Shown: piece after piece, positions 49,449-61,121 of the stretch
How positions within the stretch are numbered: position 1 is the first letter of the stretch
Layout: each line of letters starts with the position of its first letter
NCBI GenBank assembly: GCA_030158125.1
Contig: JAOATL010000004.1
Coordinates: 286,507-350,506, forward strand
Length of the DNA stretch: 64,000 nucleotides
Direction of reading: 5' to 3'
DNA from: Limnohabitans sp.
GTDB lineage: Bacteria > Pseudomonadota > Gammaproteobacteria > Burkholderiales > Burkholderiaceae_C
Notes under the pieces: generated by a model
The model's input: only the letters and a program-made list of their open reading frames with translations
Database searches by the model: none
What the model was told of the DNA's origin: nothing
Made by a program: the position numbers and the translations under genes

Positions 49449-50936
49449 TCAATTGGCCAGCATTTGTGTCACGGCACTGGCACACAATGACATCAAAGCG
49501 CCGGGCACAATGCCCAAAACCAAGACGAGCAAACCGTTGATAGACAAGACCACGCGCACGTCTGTGTCCGCTGTCACAGTAGTGGCGGTGACAGCTTCAT
49601 CAAAGTACATCACCTTGACAACACGCAAGTAGTAGAACGCGCCAATCAAGGACATGGCCACAGCAAACACCGCCAGTGCGATGTCTGCGGTGTGGCCAGA
49701 TGCCACCAAAGCTTGCAACACAGACAACTTGGCGTAGAAGCCCACCATGGGTGGAATTCCCGCTAGGGAGAACATGCAGATGGCCATCACGCCAGCGTAC
49801 AAGGGGCTGCGATTATTCAGACCCGCCAAGTCGGTGATCTCTTCACTTTCAAAGCCTTGACGTGCCAGCAACAAAATGATGCCGAAAGAAGCCAAAGTGG
49901 TGAGCACATAGCCCACCACATAGAACATGGCGGAGCTGTATGCATTGGCGCCCATGGCCGCATTGCCACTGACCACGCCAGACATCAAACCAATCAGCAC
50001 AAAACCCATTTGGGCAATGGTGGAGTAAGCCAACATGCGTTTGAGGTTGGTTTGAGCAATGGCGGCCAAGTTACCGACCAACAATGAAGCAATGGCCAAC
50101 AACGCCAACATTTGTTGCCAATCGATGGCCAAGGGCAGCAGGCCTTCAACCAACATGCGAATGGCAATGGCAAAGGCTGCCAACTTAGGCGCACCGGCAA
50201 TCATGAGGGTTGCAGCTGTAGGCGCACCTTGGTAAACGTCAGGTACCCACATGTGGAATGGCACCACACCCAGTTTGAAAGCCAAACCAGCCACCACAAA
50301 CACCAAGCCAAACACCAACACTTGGTGCTTCACTTGTCCGCTGGCAATCACTTTGAACACTGTAGCCAGGTCCAAAGAACCTGTGGCACCGTACAACATG
50401 GACATGCCGTACAACAAGAAACCGGAGGCCATGGCACCCAACACGAAGTACTTCATGGCGGCTTCTGTCGCTTGGGTGTTGTCACGGCGCAATGCTACCA
50501 AGGCGTAGCTAGACAGTGTGAGCAACTCAAGGCCCAAATACAAAACCAAGAAGTTTTGACCGGAGATCATGACGCTCATGCCCAGCAAGGCAAACACAGA
50601 CAAGCTGAAGATTTCACCGCCGCGCAACATGTCGCGATCGGCCGCATAAGGACGCGCGTAGACCAAGGTCACCATGACGGCAATGGTGGAGAAACACTTG
50701 AGCCAATGGCCCATGGGGTCGGACACCACCAGACGGCCAAAGCCATACAGTGTGTGCCCGGCATCGGCGTAAAAAGCATGAAGCAATGCCACACCGCCCA
50801 AGGACACCAAAGTTAAAACGTATGTCAAAGTGCGCTTTGGGCTTGTGACCAGCAGGTCTACCAGCGCAATCACGCAGGCCATGACCAGCAATACGATTTC
50901 CGGGTACACCGTCGTCCAGCTGCTTGAGTCAATCAT
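49449..50936 (-). CDS. nuoN: NADH-quinone oxidoreductase subunit N
   Basis: A 495-residue, roughly 14-helix antiporter-like subunit of complex I, one of three (L, M, N) that pump protons. The conserved Lys-bearing helices are recognisable, for example [20 protein letters not shown] with its broken-helix region and [19 protein letters not shown]. Glu in [20 protein letters not shown] matches the TM5 glutamate. It is the last nuo gene; the NUDIX hydrolase gene begins two bases after its stop. It lies 42 bases downstream of nuoM. Confidence 0.96.
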   Translation of the reverse strand: MIDSSSWTTVYPEIVLLVMACVIALVDLLVTSPKRTLTYVLTLVSLGGVALLHAFYADAGHTLYGFGRLVVSDPMGHWLKCFSTIAVMVTLVYARPYAADRDMLRGGEIFSLSVFALLGMSVMISGQNFLVLYLGLELLTLSSYALVALRRDNTQATEAAMKYFVLGAMASGFLLYGMSMLYGATGSLDLATVFKVIASGQVKHQVLVFGLVFVVAGLAFKLGVVPFHMWVPDVYQGAPTAATLMIAGAPKLAAFAIAIRMLVEGLLPLAIDWQQMLALLAIASLLVGNLAAIAQTNLKRMLAYSTIAQMGFVLIGLMSGVVSGNAAMGANAYSSAMFYVVGYVLTTLASFGIILLLARQGFESEEITDLAGLNNRSPLYAGVMAICMFSLAGIPPMVGFYAKLSVLQALVASGHTADIALAVFAVAMSLIGAFYYLRVVKVMYFDEAVTATTVTADTDVRVVLSINGLLVLVLGIVPGALMSLCASAVTQMLAN

Positions 50937-50978
50937 GTCAATTCTCTCTATCTTTAAGTTTCAGCGGAGCAATGGCGA

Positions 50979-52454
50979 TCAAGGCAATTTACTAGCAGCC
51001 ACGTGCTGCAACAAATTGGCCACAGAGACTTCCATCACGTCGGTGAAAGGCTTGGGATACAAGCCCATGTAAAGCACCGCAATGGCCAGCAGGGCCATGA
51101 CCGTGAATTCACGCGCATTGATGTCTGTGAGTTCTTTCACATGGTCGTTGGTCACGGGGCCCAAATACACGCGTTTGAACATCCACAAGGTGTAGGCAGC
51201 GCCAAAGATCAGTGCAGAAGCGGCCAACAAGCCCACCACGAAGTCATACTTCACCGCACCCAAAATGACCATCCACTCACCCACAAAACCAGCTGTGCCT
51301 GGCAAACCACAGTTGGCCATAGAGAACAACAAGGCGAATGCTGCAAACTTTGGCATGGTGTTGACCACCCCACCGTAGCTTGAAATTTCACGTGAGTGAA
51401 CGCGGTCGTAAAGCACACCAATGGACAAGAACATGGCAGCCGACACAAAACCGTGCGCAATCATTTGCACCAAACCGCCCGAAACGCCAAGCGGGTTGAA
51501 GATGAAGAAACCCAAAGTCACAAAACCCATGTGCGCCACCGATGAATACGCCACCAGCTTTTTCATGTCTTGTTGGACCATGGCCACCAAGCCAACATAA
51601 ACCACTGCCACCAGGGACAAGACAATCATGAAGGTAGCCCACTCGCGTGCGGCATCGGGGGCAATGGGCATGGAGAAACGAAGGAAACCATAGGCACCCA
51701 GTTTCAACATGATGGCGGCCAACACCGCAGAACCACCTGTAGGCGCTTCAACGTGCACATCGGGCAACCATGTATGAACGGGCCACATTGGCACCTTGAC
51801 CGCAAACGCAGCAAAGAACGCAAAGAACAAAAGATTTTGTGCCGTAGCGGACAAAGGCAGTTTGTGCCATGTGGCAATGTCAAAACTTCCGCCAGATTGG
51901 GTGTACAAAAAGATCAAGGCAATCAATGTGAGCAGAGAGCCCATCAAGGTGTACAAGAAGAACTTGAACGCCGCATAGATTTTGTTAGGACCGCCCCAAA
52001 TACCAATGATCAAGTACATGGGAATGAGCGTGGCCTCGAAGAACACGTAGAACAGCAAACCGTCCAGGGCAGAGAAAACACCAATCATCAAGCCAGACAA
52101 GATGAGGAAAGCGGCCATGTACTGGTTCACTTTGCGCGTGATGACTTCCCAGCCCGCAATCACAACAATCACATTGATGAATGCCGTGAGAATGACGAAC
52201 CAAACAGAAATGCCATCGACCCCTAGGTGGTAATTGACATTGAAGCGCTCAATCCAGGGGGCTTTTTCCACAAACTGCATGGCAGCCGTGTCAAGTTTGA
52301 AACCACTGTACAAAGGCAGTGTGACCAAGAAACTGACAATCGATCCAATGAGGGCCAACCAGCGCACCGCGCGGGCTTGTTCATCACGACCCAATGCCAA
52401 TAAAACAATACCAAACGCAATGGGCGTCCAGATGGCAAGGCTCAACAAATTCAT
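50979..52454 (-). CDS. nuoM: NADH-quinone oxidoreductase subunit M
   Basis: A 491-residue antiporter-like proton-pumping subunit of complex I. Typical motifs are FYVFFEATLIPMYLIIGIWG (conserved Glu in TM5), FAVKVPMWPVHTWLPDVHVE (with Lys in TM7) and MKKLVAYSSVAHMGFVTLG. The N-terminal NVNYHLGVDGISVWFVIL is a strong NuoM signature. It starts 12 bases after nuoL and ends 42 before nuoN, in the normal L-M-N order. Confidence 0.97.
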   Translation of the reverse strand: MNLLSLAIWTPIAFGIVLLALGRDEQARAVRWLALIGSIVSFLVTLPLYSGFKLDTAAMQFVEKAPWIERFNVNYHLGVDGISVWFVILTAFINVIVVIAGWEVITRKVNQYMAAFLILSGLMIGVFSALDGLLFYVFFEATLIPMYLIIGIWGGPNKIYAAFKFFLYTLMGSLLTLIALIFLYTQSGGSFDIATWHKLPLSATAQNLLFFAFFAAFAVKVPMWPVHTWLPDVHVEAPTGGSAVLAAIMLKLGAYGFLRFSMPIAPDAAREWATFMIVLSLVAVVYVGLVAMVQQDMKKLVAYSSVAHMGFVTLGFFIFNPLGVSGGLVQMIAHGFVSAAMFLSIGVLYDRVHSREISSYGGVVNTMPKFAAFALLFSMANCGLPGTAGFVGEWMVILGAVKYDFVVGLLAASALIFGAAYTLWMFKRVYLGPVTNDHVKELTDINAREFTVMALLAIAVLYMGLYPKPFTDVMEVSVANLLQHVAASKLP

Positions 52455-52466
52455 TTTGAAGCTTCC

Positions 52467-54494
52467 TTATTTGTTGAGCCAGACGAAATACGTCATGAGC
52501 AAGAAAATACCCAAGATCATCACCAAGGCGTAGTGGTAGAGATAGCCTGATTGCAGCTTGCGAGTCCAGTTTGAAACCATGCCCACCAGCTTCCAAGAGC
52601 CATTCACAAGCAAGCCGTCGATCAATGTGCGATCGCCAACTTTCCAAAGTCCATTGCCCAATGCGCGCGCACCACGGGCCAAGATGTTTTCATTGATCCA
52701 GTCCATGTAGTACTTGTTCTCAAGAAGAACCACCAGCGGACGCAAGGCACGGCCAATGGCGGCTGGGACGGCGGGGTTAACCAGATACATGTACCAAGAC
52801 ACCACCACACCTGCCAATGCAAGCCAGAAAGGTGCTGTCGAAACCGCGTGCAATGCCATGGCCACTGGACCGTGGAATGCGCCTGCCAATTCTTTCATGG
52901 CTTGGTGCTTTTCATCGTTCACAAAGATGGCATCTTTGAAAAACTCACCAAACAACATGGGGTCGATGGTCATGTAACCAATGACAACCGAAGGAATTGC
53001 CAACAAGATCAGGGGTACCGTGACCACCCAAGGTGACTCGTGTGGACCGTGGCTGTCGTGGCCATGATCATCGTGGTGATCGTCATGACCATGGTGTGCA
53101 TCTGGGTTCTGGTCATAGCGCTCTTTGCCATGGAATACCAAGAAGTACATGCGGAATGAATAGAAGGCTGTGACAAACACACCGGCCAACACCGCAAAGT
53201 TGGCAAAGCCAGCTGCTGCCAAATGACTTTCGTGCACAGCTTCAATGATGCTGTCTTTGGAATAGAAGCCGGAGAAGAAAGGCGTACCGATCAGCGCCAA
53301 AGAACCGAGCAATGAAGTAATCCAGGTGATGGGCATGTACTTGCGCACGCCGCCCATGTAACGGATGTCTTGGTTGTGATGCATGCCCATGATGACCGAG
53401 CCTGCGCCCAAGAACAACAAGGCTTTGAAGAAGGCGTGCGTCATGAGGTGGAACACTGCGACAGAATAAGCCGAAGCGCCCAAGGCCACTGTCATATAAC
53501 CCAATTGCGACAACGTGGAGTAAGCGACCACGCGCTTGATGTCGTTTTGAATGATGCCCAAAAAGCCCATGAACAAGGCTGTGATAGAACCCACCACCAT
53601 GATGAAGTTCAAGGCGGTATCGGACAACTCGAACAAGGGTGACATGCGTGCCACCATGAAAATACCGGCGGTCACCATGGTCGCTGCGTGAATGAGCGCA
53701 GAAATCGGTGTGGGGCCTTCCATCGAATCTGGCAGCCACACGTGCAAGGGGAACTGCGCTGACTTGCCCATAGCGCCAATGAACAAACAAATGCAAATGA
53801 CCGTGACCAGCATCCAAGAGGTGCCAGGCAATGTGAGCGCACTGAGGTCGGCTGCTTTGGCAAATGCTTCGGTGTAATTCAACGTGCCCGCAAATGCGGC
53901 AATGAGGCCAATGCCCAAGATGAAGCCAAAGTCACCCACGCGGTTGACCAAGAAGGCCTTCATGTTCGCAAAAATGGCGGTGGGTTTGTTGAACCAGAAA
54001 CCAATCAACAAATAAGACACCAAGCCCACTGCCTCCCAACCGAAGAACAGTTGGAGCATGTTGTTGCTCATCACAAGCATCAACATCGAGAAAGTGAACA
54101 ATGAGATGTAGGCGAAGAAACGGTTGTAGCCTTCGTCTTCTTCCATATAACCAATGGTGTAGAGGTGCACCATGAGCGACACAAAGGTGACGACGCACAT
54201 CATCATGGCAGTAAGGCCATCAACCATGAAGCCCACTTCCATTTTGAGACCACCCACCACCATCCAGGTGTACAGGGTTTCGTTGAAGCGTGCACCGTCG
54301 GCAATCACACTCTTCAATGTGGACGCTGACAAGATGAATGCAATGAGCACACCCAAAATTGTGAGCGTGTGCGTAAGGCGACGACCAATCCAGTTGCCAC
54401 CGAATTGCGTACCAAAAATACCTGCAAGCACCGACCCAACCAGGGGGGCCATTGGCACTGCAAGCAGCGTTGAAGCGTTGAGGGTTTGGCTCAT
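52467..54494 (-). CDS. nuoL: NADH-quinone oxidoreductase subunit L
   Basis: A 675-residue subunit, the most distal antiporter-like unit of complex I with the long lateral helix at its C-terminus. Motifs include DGLTAMMMCVVTFVSLMVHL, LLIGFWFNKPTAIFANMKAF, GKSAQFPLHVWLPDSMEGPT and DIKRVVAYSTLSQLGYM. A notable His/Asp-rich loop lies near residues 465-485 (HHGHDDHHDDHGHD). It starts 14 bases after nuoK and is followed by nuoM after 12. Confidence 0.97.
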   Translation of the reverse strand: MSQTLNASTLLAVPMAPLVGSVLAGIFGTQFGGNWIGRRLTHTLTILGVLIAFILSASTLKSVIADGARFNETLYTWMVVGGLKMEVGFMVDGLTAMMMCVVTFVSLMVHLYTIGYMEEDEGYNRFFAYISLFTFSMLMLVMSNNMLQLFFGWEAVGLVSYLLIGFWFNKPTAIFANMKAFLVNRVGDFGFILGIGLIAAFAGTLNYTEAFAKAADLSALTLPGTSWMLVTVICICLFIGAMGKSAQFPLHVWLPDSMEGPTPISALIHAATMVTAGIFMVARMSPLFELSDTALNFIMVVGSITALFMGFLGIIQNDIKRVVAYSTLSQLGYMTVALGASAYSVAVFHLMTHAFFKALLFLGAGSVIMGMHHNQDIRYMGGVRKYMPITWITSLLGSLALIGTPFFSGFYSKDSIIEAVHESHLAAAGFANFAVLAGVFVTAFYSFRMYFLVFHGKERYDQNPDAHHGHDDHHDDHGHDSHGPHESPWVVTVPLILLAIPSVVIGYMTIDPMLFGEFFKDAIFVNDEKHQAMKELAGAFHGPVAMALHAVSTAPFWLALAGVVVSWYMYLVNPAVPAAIGRALRPLVVLLENKYYMDWINENILARGARALGNGLWKVGDRTLIDGLLVNGSWKLVGMVSNWTRKLQSGYLYHYALVMILGIFLLMTYFVWLNK

Positions 54495-54508
54495 GTTCTT
54501 TTAACCTC

Positions 54509-54817
54509 TTAACCCTTGAGCGAATTGAGCTCGTCCACATTGATACTGTTCTTGTTGCGGAACAAGAGCACCAAAATGGCCAAACCAATGGCGGACTCGG
54601 CTGCTGCCACTGTGAGAATGAAGAACACGAACACTTGTCCGTGCATGTCACCCAAGAAGTGAGAGAAAGCCACAAAATTCATATTGACCGCCAAGAGCAT
54701 CAACTCAATGGCCATCAACAACACGATCAGGTTTTTACGGTTCAAAAAGATACCGATGACCGACAGGGCAAACAGCATGGCGCCCAGCGACAAATAGTGT
54801 CCAAGTGTCAATGTCAT
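54509..54817 (-). CDS. nuoK: NADH-quinone oxidoreductase subunit K
   Basis: A 102-residue, three-helix subunit of complex I. The two conserved membrane glutamates are in [20 protein letters not shown] and [19 protein letters not shown], both part of the proton path. The length is exactly typical. The start ATG overlaps the nuoJ stop by one base (TAATG), so translation is coupled. nuoL follows after 14 bases. Confidence 0.97.
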   Translation of the reverse strand: MTLTLGHYLSLGAMLFALSVIGIFLNRKNLIVLLMAIELMLLAVNMNFVAFSHFLGDMHGQVFVFFILTVAAAESAIGLAILVLLFRNKNSINVDELNSLKG

Positions 54818-55497
54818 TATTTGGTCTCCTTGGAAGCATCGGCCAAAGCGGTGGCTTCGGGTGCTTCAGGTGCTTTTGGCGCTTCACCAACTTTCACCAC
54901 ATCCATCTTGACCACGACCAAACGGTCTTTGGCGCGAACGTGAACTTGCTCAGAAGCACTGATGGCTTTGCTGTCCTTGCGTTGACGCAAAGTGAGTGCA
55001 ATGGCCGCAATCATGGCCACCAACAAAATGGCAGCTGCCACTTGGATGGGCATCAGGTACTCGGTGTACAGCAAGATGCCCAAGGCTTTGCTGTTAGAGA
55101 TTTGCGGCGCAACCTGGCCCACCGCTACGGCGACTTTGGGGGCTTCGGAAATTCTGAAACCACTCATCAAGACACCCGCCATTTCAAGCGCAACCAATGC
55201 GCCCAGCGTAGCTGCCAAAGGGAAATGCTTCCAGAAGCCTTCTCGCAAAGTGTCCAAGTTGATGTCCAGCATCATCACCACAAACAAGAACAAGACCATC
55301 ACAGCGCCCAAGTAAACCAAGACCAAAGTCATGGCCAAGAACTCGGCCTGTAAGAGCAACCACAAACCAGAGGCTTGTGAGAATGCGAGCATCAGGAACA
55401 ACACAGCATGCACTGGGTTGCGGGCGGTCACAACTCGGAATGATGCAAACATCAGCACCACCGAGAAGAGATAAAAGAAACCAGTTTTGACGTCCAT
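54817..55497 (-). CDS. nuoJ: NADH-quinone oxidoreductase subunit J
   Basis: A 226-residue membrane subunit with five helices, starting [20 protein letters not shown], with [20 protein letters not shown] and [20 protein letters not shown], the conserved TM3 pi-bulge region important for coupling. It is longer than E. coli NuoJ (184 residues) because of a C-terminal Ala/Pro/Glu-rich tail ([18 protein letters not shown]), probably disordered and cytoplasmic. It lies 35 bases after nuoI. Confidence 0.95.
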   Translation of the reverse strand: MDVKTGFFYLFSVVLMFASFRVVTARNPVHAVLFLMLAFSQASGLWLLLQAEFLAMTLVLVYLGAVMVLFLFVVMMLDINLDTLREGFWKHFPLAATLGALVALEMAGVLMSGFRISEAPKVAVAVGQVAPQISNSKALGILLYTEYLMPIQVAAAILLVAMIAAIALTLRQRKDSKAISASEQVHVRAKDRLVVVKMDVVKVGEAPKAPEAPEATALADASKETK

Positions 55498-55532
55498 GGG
55501 TTGTCGCTTGTTAGTTTTGTAAATTCAGCCGA

Positions 55533-56042
55533 TCAACGGTACTTGGCATCTGCCGTTTTGGCAGCAGCAATGTCTTTTTCGTAACGATCGCCCACAGCCA
55601 AGAGCATCTCTTTGGTGTAGTGCAGGTCGCCACGTTTCTCACCGTGGTATTCCAGAATGGAAGTCTCGACGATGGAGTCGACGGGACAGCTTTCTTCGCA
55701 GAAGCCGCAAAAGATGCACTTGGTCAAATCGATGTCGTAGCGCGTGGTACGACGTGAGCCGTCTGCGCGAACATCAGACTCAATGGTGATGGCCATGGCA
55801 GGACAAACAGCCTCGCACAATTTGCAAGCGATGCAACGCTCTTCACCATTTTCATAACGGCGCAGTGCATGCAAACCCCTGAAGCGAGGTGACAAAGGTG
55901 TCTTCTCTTCGGGAAACTGAAGGGTTACTTTGCGACGGAATGCGTAACGACCTGTTAAGGCCATGCCCTTGACCAACTCAAACAGCATGAAGCTTTTGAG
56001 AAAGTCTTTGAGCGAAAAATTGGATACAGCCACTGTAGACAT
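55533..56042 (-). CDS. nuoI: NADH-quinone oxidoreductase subunit I
   Basis: A 169-residue peripheral-arm subunit carrying clusters N6a and N6b. The two 4Fe-4S motifs are [16 protein letters not shown] and [18 protein letters not shown]. They pass electrons toward N2 in NuoB. The N-terminal helix ([17 protein letters not shown]) lies on the membrane surface in known structures. It is preceded by nuoH (12-base gap) and followed by nuoJ after 35 bases. Confidence 0.97.
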   Translation of the reverse strand: MSTVAVSNFSLKDFLKSFMLFELVKGMALTGRYAFRRKVTLQFPEEKTPLSPRFRGLHALRRYENGEERCIACKLCEAVCPAMAITIESDVRADGSRRTTRYDIDLTKCIFCGFCEESCPVDSIVETSILEYHGEKRGDLHYTKEMLLAVGDRYEKDIAAAKTADAKYR

Positions 56043-56054
56043 GTCTTAACCCGG

Positions 56055-57137
56055 TTATTTCCAAATGTTCCAAGGCGAATGCAACCACACGCCCACAATC
56101 AACAGCCACACCAAAGTGACTGGAATGAAAATCTTCCAACCCAAGCGCATGATCTGGTCATAACGGAAACGCGGGAAAGTAGCGCGAATCCAAATGAACA
56201 TCGACACAACGATGAAGGTTTTGATGCCTAACCAAATCCAGCCAGGGATGAAGTTGAAAACGGTGCTGTCGATGGGAGACATCCAGCCACCCAAGAACAT
56301 GATGACGGCCAAGATGGACACCAACCACATGCTGGCGTATTCGGCCAAGAAGAAGATGGCAAAGCCCATGCCGGAGTACTCCACCATGTGACCGGCCACA
56401 ATTTCGGCTTCGCCTTCCACCACGTCAAACGGGTGGCGGTTGGTTTCGGCCACACCAGAGATGAGGTAGACCATGAAAATGGGGAACAAAGGCAACCAGT
56501 TCCAAGACAAGAAGTTCAGGCCCATGTTGGCCATCTCACCTTTGCCTTGACCCAGCACAATTTCTGTGAGGTTCATGCTGCCAGTGACCATGATGACCAC
56601 CAAGAAGCAGAAGCCCATGGCAATTTCGTAGCTGACCATTTGGGCAGATGCACGCAAAGCGCCCAAGAATGCGTACTTGGAGTTGGAGGCCCAACCCGCA
56701 ATGATCACGCCATAAACCTCGATGGAGGTGATGGCCATGACGAGCAGCAAACCTGCATTCAAATTGGTCAGTGCAACTTCAGGGCCAAAAGGAATGGCAA
56801 CCCATGCAGCCAGTGCCGGCATGATGGCCATGATAGGACCCAAGCGGAACAAACCAGGTGCAACAGCAGAAGGCGTGATGATCTCTTTGGTCAGAAGCTT
56901 CAAAGCATCGGCAATCGGTTGCAGCAAACCGAACGGGCCCACACGGTTGGGTCCCATGCGAACTTGCATGAAACCGAGCAACTTGCGCTCCCACAAAGTG
57001 AGGTAAGCCACAGCACCCATCAGGGGGGCCAACACCGCCACAATTTTGATCAAGATCCACAAGACGGGCCAGACCATGGCAGCCCACCAAGTGGCGGAGA
57101 TGGCGTTCAGGCCACCGTTGTACAGTGCGTCGATCAT
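56055..57137 (-). CDS. nuoH: NADH-quinone oxidoreductase subunit H
   Basis: A 360-residue membrane subunit with about eight helices that helps form the quinone-binding chamber. Highly conserved stretches are [40 protein letters not shown] with its following SYEIAMG, and [20 protein letters not shown], a loop rich in functional acidic residues. Its ATG overlaps the nuoG stop by four bases (ATGA). nuoI follows after 12 bases. Confidence 0.97.
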   Translation of the reverse strand: MIDALYNGGLNAISATWWAAMVWPVLWILIKIVAVLAPLMGAVAYLTLWERKLLGFMQVRMGPNRVGPFGLLQPIADALKLLTKEIITPSAVAPGLFRLGPIMAIMPALAAWVAIPFGPEVALTNLNAGLLLVMAITSIEVYGVIIAGWASNSKYAFLGALRASAQMVSYEIAMGFCFLVVIMVTGSMNLTEIVLGQGKGEMANMGLNFLSWNWLPLFPIFMVYLISGVAETNRHPFDVVEGEAEIVAGHMVEYSGMGFAIFFLAEYASMWLVSILAVIMFLGGWMSPIDSTVFNFIPGWIWLGIKTFIVVSMFIWIRATFPRFRYDQIMRLGWKIFIPVTLVWLLIVGVWLHSPWNIWK

Positions 57138-59260
57138 GCGTGCACTCCTTCAGCAACAGCCTTGGCATTTCTAGCATCAGCCGTCAATTGCAAAGACGGT
57201 GCGCGGCGCACCAAACTGTCGAGTTGATAAATAGATGCCACGCATGGTGTGTCCACAGCACCGGCCATGCGAACCTCAGAACCACAAGCATTGCTGAGGT
57301 TCAAGGGTGTGGCGCTGATTTGTTTCAACACATCTTGTGAAGTTTCAAAAGCCAACTGTGGCAAGCCAAGCATATTGGCCAAGACGCGCAATACTTTCCA
57401 AGCAGGACGGGTTTCAGCCAAAGGCTTCACCACAGCATGGAAACTTTGCAAGCGCCCTTCTGCATTGACAAAACTGCCTGACGTTTCTGTGAACGGTGCG
57501 ATAGGCAGCAGCACGTCGGAGAAAGCCATGTTGGTTTTGAACGGGCTGAGTGTGACCACCATTTGCATGGCCGCCAAAGCAGCAACCGCTTTGGCACCCG
57601 CAGCAGAGTCTTCAACCGGCTCTGTGTTGAGCAACAAAGCAGCTTTCAAACCACCGGCCAACATTTGTGCAGCATTCAAGCCACCAGACTGTGGTTGAGC
57701 TTTGGCCCACTGAGCACCCACCGTATTGGCCGCTTCTGTCAGGTAACCGAAGGTAGCGCCTGTTTGATCAGCAAGCCATTGGGACAAGCTGAGCAAGCTT
57801 GAAGCATTGGCGTGGTGTGCAGCTGAGTTGCCCAGCAAAATGGCTTTGCGTTCACCACCAAGCAATGAGGTGGCGATGGCTTGGGCTGCAGCTGTGACTT
57901 GACCAGCAACAGGGGCTGCGACGCCCTTCTCTGCCGCAACGGCCGCAGCCACATTGGCCAAGCTTTGCACCCAGGCACCAGCTTCTTGCACATCGGTGTT
58001 TGCAACGGGCATGGCCCATGCATCAGCGCCAGTGAACAACGCTTGAGATGTAATGGCGTTGATTTGTGCGCCATTGCGCTGCGCTTGACGAATGCGCTGT
58101 GCAAACAGCGGGTGGTCTTTGCGCAAGTTGCTGCCCACCACCAACACGCGTTGGAGTTGAGACAAGCTGGCAATGGACGTACCCAAATAACGCACACCTT
58201 CCGCTTTGCCGAACTCGGCATTGCGCAAACGGTAGTCAATGTTGTCGGAACCCAAAGAACGAACCAGGGTGCTGGCCAAATGCAATTCTTCGAGCGTGCT
58301 GTGAGGGCTGACCAAAGCGCCGATGCTGCTAGCACCATGGTCTTTGCTGATTTGGTTCAAACCATTGGCCACGTATTCCAAAGCTGTTTGCCAGTCGACT
58401 TCTTTCCACTCGCCGCCCTGCTTAATCATGGGGGCGCGCAGACGGTCGGCACTGTTCAGGGCTTCATAAGAAAAGCGATCGCGGTCGGCAATCCAGCACT
58501 CGTTGACGTCTTCGTTTTCCAAAGGCACCACGCGGAGCACTTCGTTGTTTTTAACTTGCACCACCAAGTTGGCACCCGATGAATCGTGTGGCGCCACAGA
58601 CTTGCGACGTGACAACTCCCATGTGCGTGCGCTGTAACGGAATGGCTTGCTGGTGAGCGCGCCCACGGGGCAAATGTCAATCATGTTGCCTGAGAGTTCA
58701 GAGTCAACCGATTGGCCCACGAAGGTTTCAATTTCTGCATGCTCACCACGGTGCGACATGCCCAACTCCATCACGCCAGCCACTTCTTGACCGAAGCGAA
58801 CGCAACGTGTGCAGTGAATGCAACGGCTCATCTCTTGCATGCTGATGAGCGGACCCACATCTTTGTGGAACACCACACGCTTTTCTTCTTCGTAGCGTGA
58901 CTTGCTACCGCCATAACCCACAGCCAAATCTTGCAACTGGCATTCACCACCTTGGTCGCAGATGGGGCAATCGAGCGGGTGATTGATCAGCAAGAATTCC
59001 ATCACAGACTCTTGCGCCTTGATGGCCTTGTCTGATTTGGTGCGAACAATCATGCCTTGCGTGACGGGCGTCGCGCATGCAGGCATTGGCTTGGGTGCTT
59101 TTTCCACATCGACCAAGCACATGCGGCAGTTGGCCGCAATGCTCAATTTCTTGTGATAGCAGAAGTGAGGAATGTAAGTGCCGGCCTTTTCGGCGGCATG
59201 CATGACCATGCTGCCTTCCAAGACCTCAACTTTTTTACCGTCTAGTTCAATTTCAACCAT
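57134..59260 (-). CDS. nuoG: NADH-quinone oxidoreductase subunit G
   Basis: 708 residues from the ATG at 59260 ([20 protein letters not shown]). The N-terminal part binds a 2Fe-2S cluster ([20 protein letters not shown]), a His-ligated 4Fe-4S cluster ([20 protein letters not shown]) and a further 4Fe-4S cluster ([16 protein letters not shown] with [10 protein letters not shown]). The rest is a molybdopterin-oxidoreductase-like domain without evident cofactor function. The extra N7 cluster motif of E. coli NuoG is not evident. The ATG is preferred to a TTG at 59278. It lies 14 bases after nuoF. Confidence 0.96.
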   Translation of the reverse strand: MVEIELDGKKVEVLEGSMVMHAAEKAGTYIPHFCYHKKLSIAANCRMCLVDVEKAPKPMPACATPVTQGMIVRTKSDKAIKAQESVMEFLLINHPLDCPICDQGGECQLQDLAVGYGGSKSRYEEEKRVVFHKDVGPLISMQEMSRCIHCTRCVRFGQEVAGVMELGMSHRGEHAEIETFVGQSVDSELSGNMIDICPVGALTSKPFRYSARTWELSRRKSVAPHDSSGANLVVQVKNNEVLRVVPLENEDVNECWIADRDRFSYEALNSADRLRAPMIKQGGEWKEVDWQTALEYVANGLNQISKDHGASSIGALVSPHSTLEELHLASTLVRSLGSDNIDYRLRNAEFGKAEGVRYLGTSIASLSQLQRVLVVGSNLRKDHPLFAQRIRQAQRNGAQINAITSQALFTGADAWAMPVANTDVQEAGAWVQSLANVAAAVAAEKGVAAPVAGQVTAAAQAIATSLLGGERKAILLGNSAAHHANASSLLSLSQWLADQTGATFGYLTEAANTVGAQWAKAQPQSGGLNAAQMLAGGLKAALLLNTEPVEDSAAGAKAVAALAAMQMVVTLSPFKTNMAFSDVLLPIAPFTETSGSFVNAEGRLQSFHAVVKPLAETRPAWKVLRVLANMLGLPQLAFETSQDVLKQISATPLNLSNACGSEVRMAGAVDTPCVASIYQLDSLVRRAPSLQLTADARNAKAVAEGVHA

Positions 59261-59274
59261 GGTGATCTGCCGTC

Positions 59275-60633
59275 TCAAACGTAAGCGGGGACCATGCAGG
59301 TCTTGTGCTCAACGTGGTACTCAAATTCGTGACGGAAATGTTTGATCATTCCGCGCACAGGCATGGCGGCGGCATCACCCAAAGCGCAGATGGTGCGGCC
59401 TTGAATGTTGTCTGCCACCGAGTTCAACAAGTCGAGGTCGCTGGCGCGGCCGTGACCATTTTCAATTCGATCGACCATGCGCCACAACCAACCTGTACCT
59501 TCGCGGCAAGGTGTGCATTGGCCACATGATTCGTGGGAGTAGAAATAAGACAAACGCTGCAAAGACTTCACCATGCAACGCGTGTCGTCCATCACGATGA
59601 CCGCGCCAGAACCCAGCATGGAGCCGGCTTTGGCAATCGAGTCATAGTCCATGGTGCAATCCATCATGATGCTGGCGGGCAATACCGGGGCTGAAGAGCC
59701 GCCAGGGATAACCGCTTTCAAATTGCGACCACCTCGCACACCGCCAGCCAACTCCAAGAGCTTGGCAAAGGGCGTGCCCATTGGAATTTCGTAATTGCCA
59801 GGACGCTCGACGTCGCCGCTGACGGAATAAATTTTGGTGCCGCCGTTGTTGGGCTTGCCACATTCCAAATACGCCTGACCCCCATTGCGAATGATCCAGG
59901 GGACCGCTGCAAAAGTTTCGGTGTTGTTGATGGTGGTGGGCTTGCCGTACAAACCAAAGCTGGCGGGAAATGGTGGTTTGAAGCGAGGCTGGCCTTTTTT
60001 GCCTTCCAAAGATTCCAGCAAGGCTGTTTCTTCACCGCAAATGTAGGCCCCGAAGCCATGGGATGCATGCAACTGGAAGTTGAAGCTGCTGCCCATGATC
60101 TTGTCACCCAGATAGCCTGCTGCGCGCGCTTCTTCTAAAGCCGCTTCAAAGCGTTCGTAGGTTTGGAAAATTTCGCCGTGAATGTAGTTGTAACCCACGT
60201 TGATGCCCATGGCGTAGGCCGCAATGGCCATGCCTTCAATCACGATGTGAGGATTGAATTGCATGATGTCGCGGTCTTTGCAAGTACCCGGTTCACCTTC
60301 GTCAGAGTTGCAAACCAAATACTTTTGACCGGGGAACTGACGGGGCATGAAGCTCCACTTCAGACCGGTAGGGAAACCCGCACCGCCCCTGCCGCGCAAC
60401 GCAGACTCTTTGACAGTGGCAATGACTTGGTCTTGTGTCAGGCCTTCGCCGCCATCCTTGCCCAAAATTTTGCGCAAGGCTTGGTAACCACCGCGCGCTT
60501 CGTAATCTTTCAGGCGCCAGTTTTTGCCATTCAAGCCCGCCATGATTTGCGGGCTGAGGTGACGCTCGTGGAAAGAAGTTTCCAAGCCGGTGGCCGCAAA
60601 ACGCGACAACAACTGATTCAAATCAGCGCTCAT
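59275..60633 (-). CDS. nuoF: NADH-quinone oxidoreductase subunit F
   Basis: A 452-residue subunit, the NADH entry point with FMN and cluster N3. The glycine-rich NADH/FMN site is [20 protein letters not shown] and the FMN-binding [36 protein letters not shown] is the usual middle motif. The 4Fe-4S motif is [17 protein letters not shown] with the fourth Cys in [15 protein letters not shown]. Its ATG overlaps the nuoE stop by four bases. Confidence 0.97.
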   Translation of the reverse strand: MSADLNQLLSRFAATGLETSFHERHLSPQIMAGLNGKNWRLKDYEARGGYQALRKILGKDGGEGLTQDQVIATVKESALRGRGGAGFPTGLKWSFMPRQFPGQKYLVCNSDEGEPGTCKDRDIMQFNPHIVIEGMAIAAYAMGINVGYNYIHGEIFQTYERFEAALEEARAAGYLGDKIMGSSFNFQLHASHGFGAYICGEETALLESLEGKKGQPRFKPPFPASFGLYGKPTTINNTETFAAVPWIIRNGGQAYLECGKPNNGGTKIYSVSGDVERPGNYEIPMGTPFAKLLELAGGVRGGRNLKAVIPGGSSAPVLPASIMMDCTMDYDSIAKAGSMLGSGAVIVMDDTRCMVKSLQRLSYFYSHESCGQCTPCREGTGWLWRMVDRIENGHGRASDLDLLNSVADNIQGRTICALGDAAAMPVRGMIKHFRHEFEYHVEHKTCMVPAYV

Positions 60634-61121
60634 GCTGCGCCTCCAGATTTTTGCAATGTATCGACCAACTCATCGAGCTTTTCGTTGCTCATGAAACTGC
60701 ACATGGTGCGATCGTTGACCAACAAAACGGGCGCATCAGCGCAAGCACCTTGGCACTCGCTGGGTTGCAATGTGATGAGGCCATCGGCAGTGGTTTCGCC
60801 AGCCTGAATACCTAAACGTTTTTGCAAGTGGGCCAATGCTTGTTGGCCGCCACGCAATTGGCAAGGCAAATTGGTACAAACATTCAGCTTGAACTTGCCC
60901 AATTTGTGCTGGTTGTACATGTTGTAAAAAGTGGTGACTTCGTGCACAGCCATGGGCGCCATGCCCAAGTAGTCGGCCACAACTTTTTCGCTCTCGGGGC
61001 TGACCCAACCGAGCTCTTGTTGCACGATGGACAAGCAGGCCATCACAGCAGATTGCTTTTGTTCGGCGGGGAATTTGGCCACTTCGCGTGCGAAGCGGGC
61101 TTTGGTCGCATCAGAGATCAT
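60630..61121 (-). CDS. nuoE: NADH-quinone oxidoreductase subunit E
   Basis: A 163-residue thioredoxin-like subunit binding the 2Fe-2S cluster N1a. Its ligands are in [12 protein letters not shown] and [15 protein letters not shown], the C-x4-C and C-x3-C pattern of the family. The helical N-terminal part includes [19 protein letters not shown] and [17 protein letters not shown]. It overlaps nuoD by four bases upstream and nuoF by four downstream. Confidence 0.97.
   Translation of the reverse strand: MISDATKARFAREVAKFPAEQKQSAVMACLSIVQQELGWVSPESEKVVADYLGMAPMAVHEVTTFYNMYNQHKLGKFKLNVCTNLPCQLRGGQQALAHLQKRLGIQAGETTADGLITLQPSECQGACADAPVLLVNDRTMCSFMSNEKLDELVDTLQKSGGAA

Noticed and set aside
50112..50816. 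+ strand ORF (234 codons) opposite nuoN
   Set aside because: Shadow of a certain membrane-protein gene; very high His and Gln content and no motif.
56388..57227. Long + strand ORF (279 codons) opposite nuoH
   Set aside because: It is antisense to an intact, strongly conserved gene, has no recognisable domain, and its His/Gln-rich composition is typical of an opposite-strand shadow.
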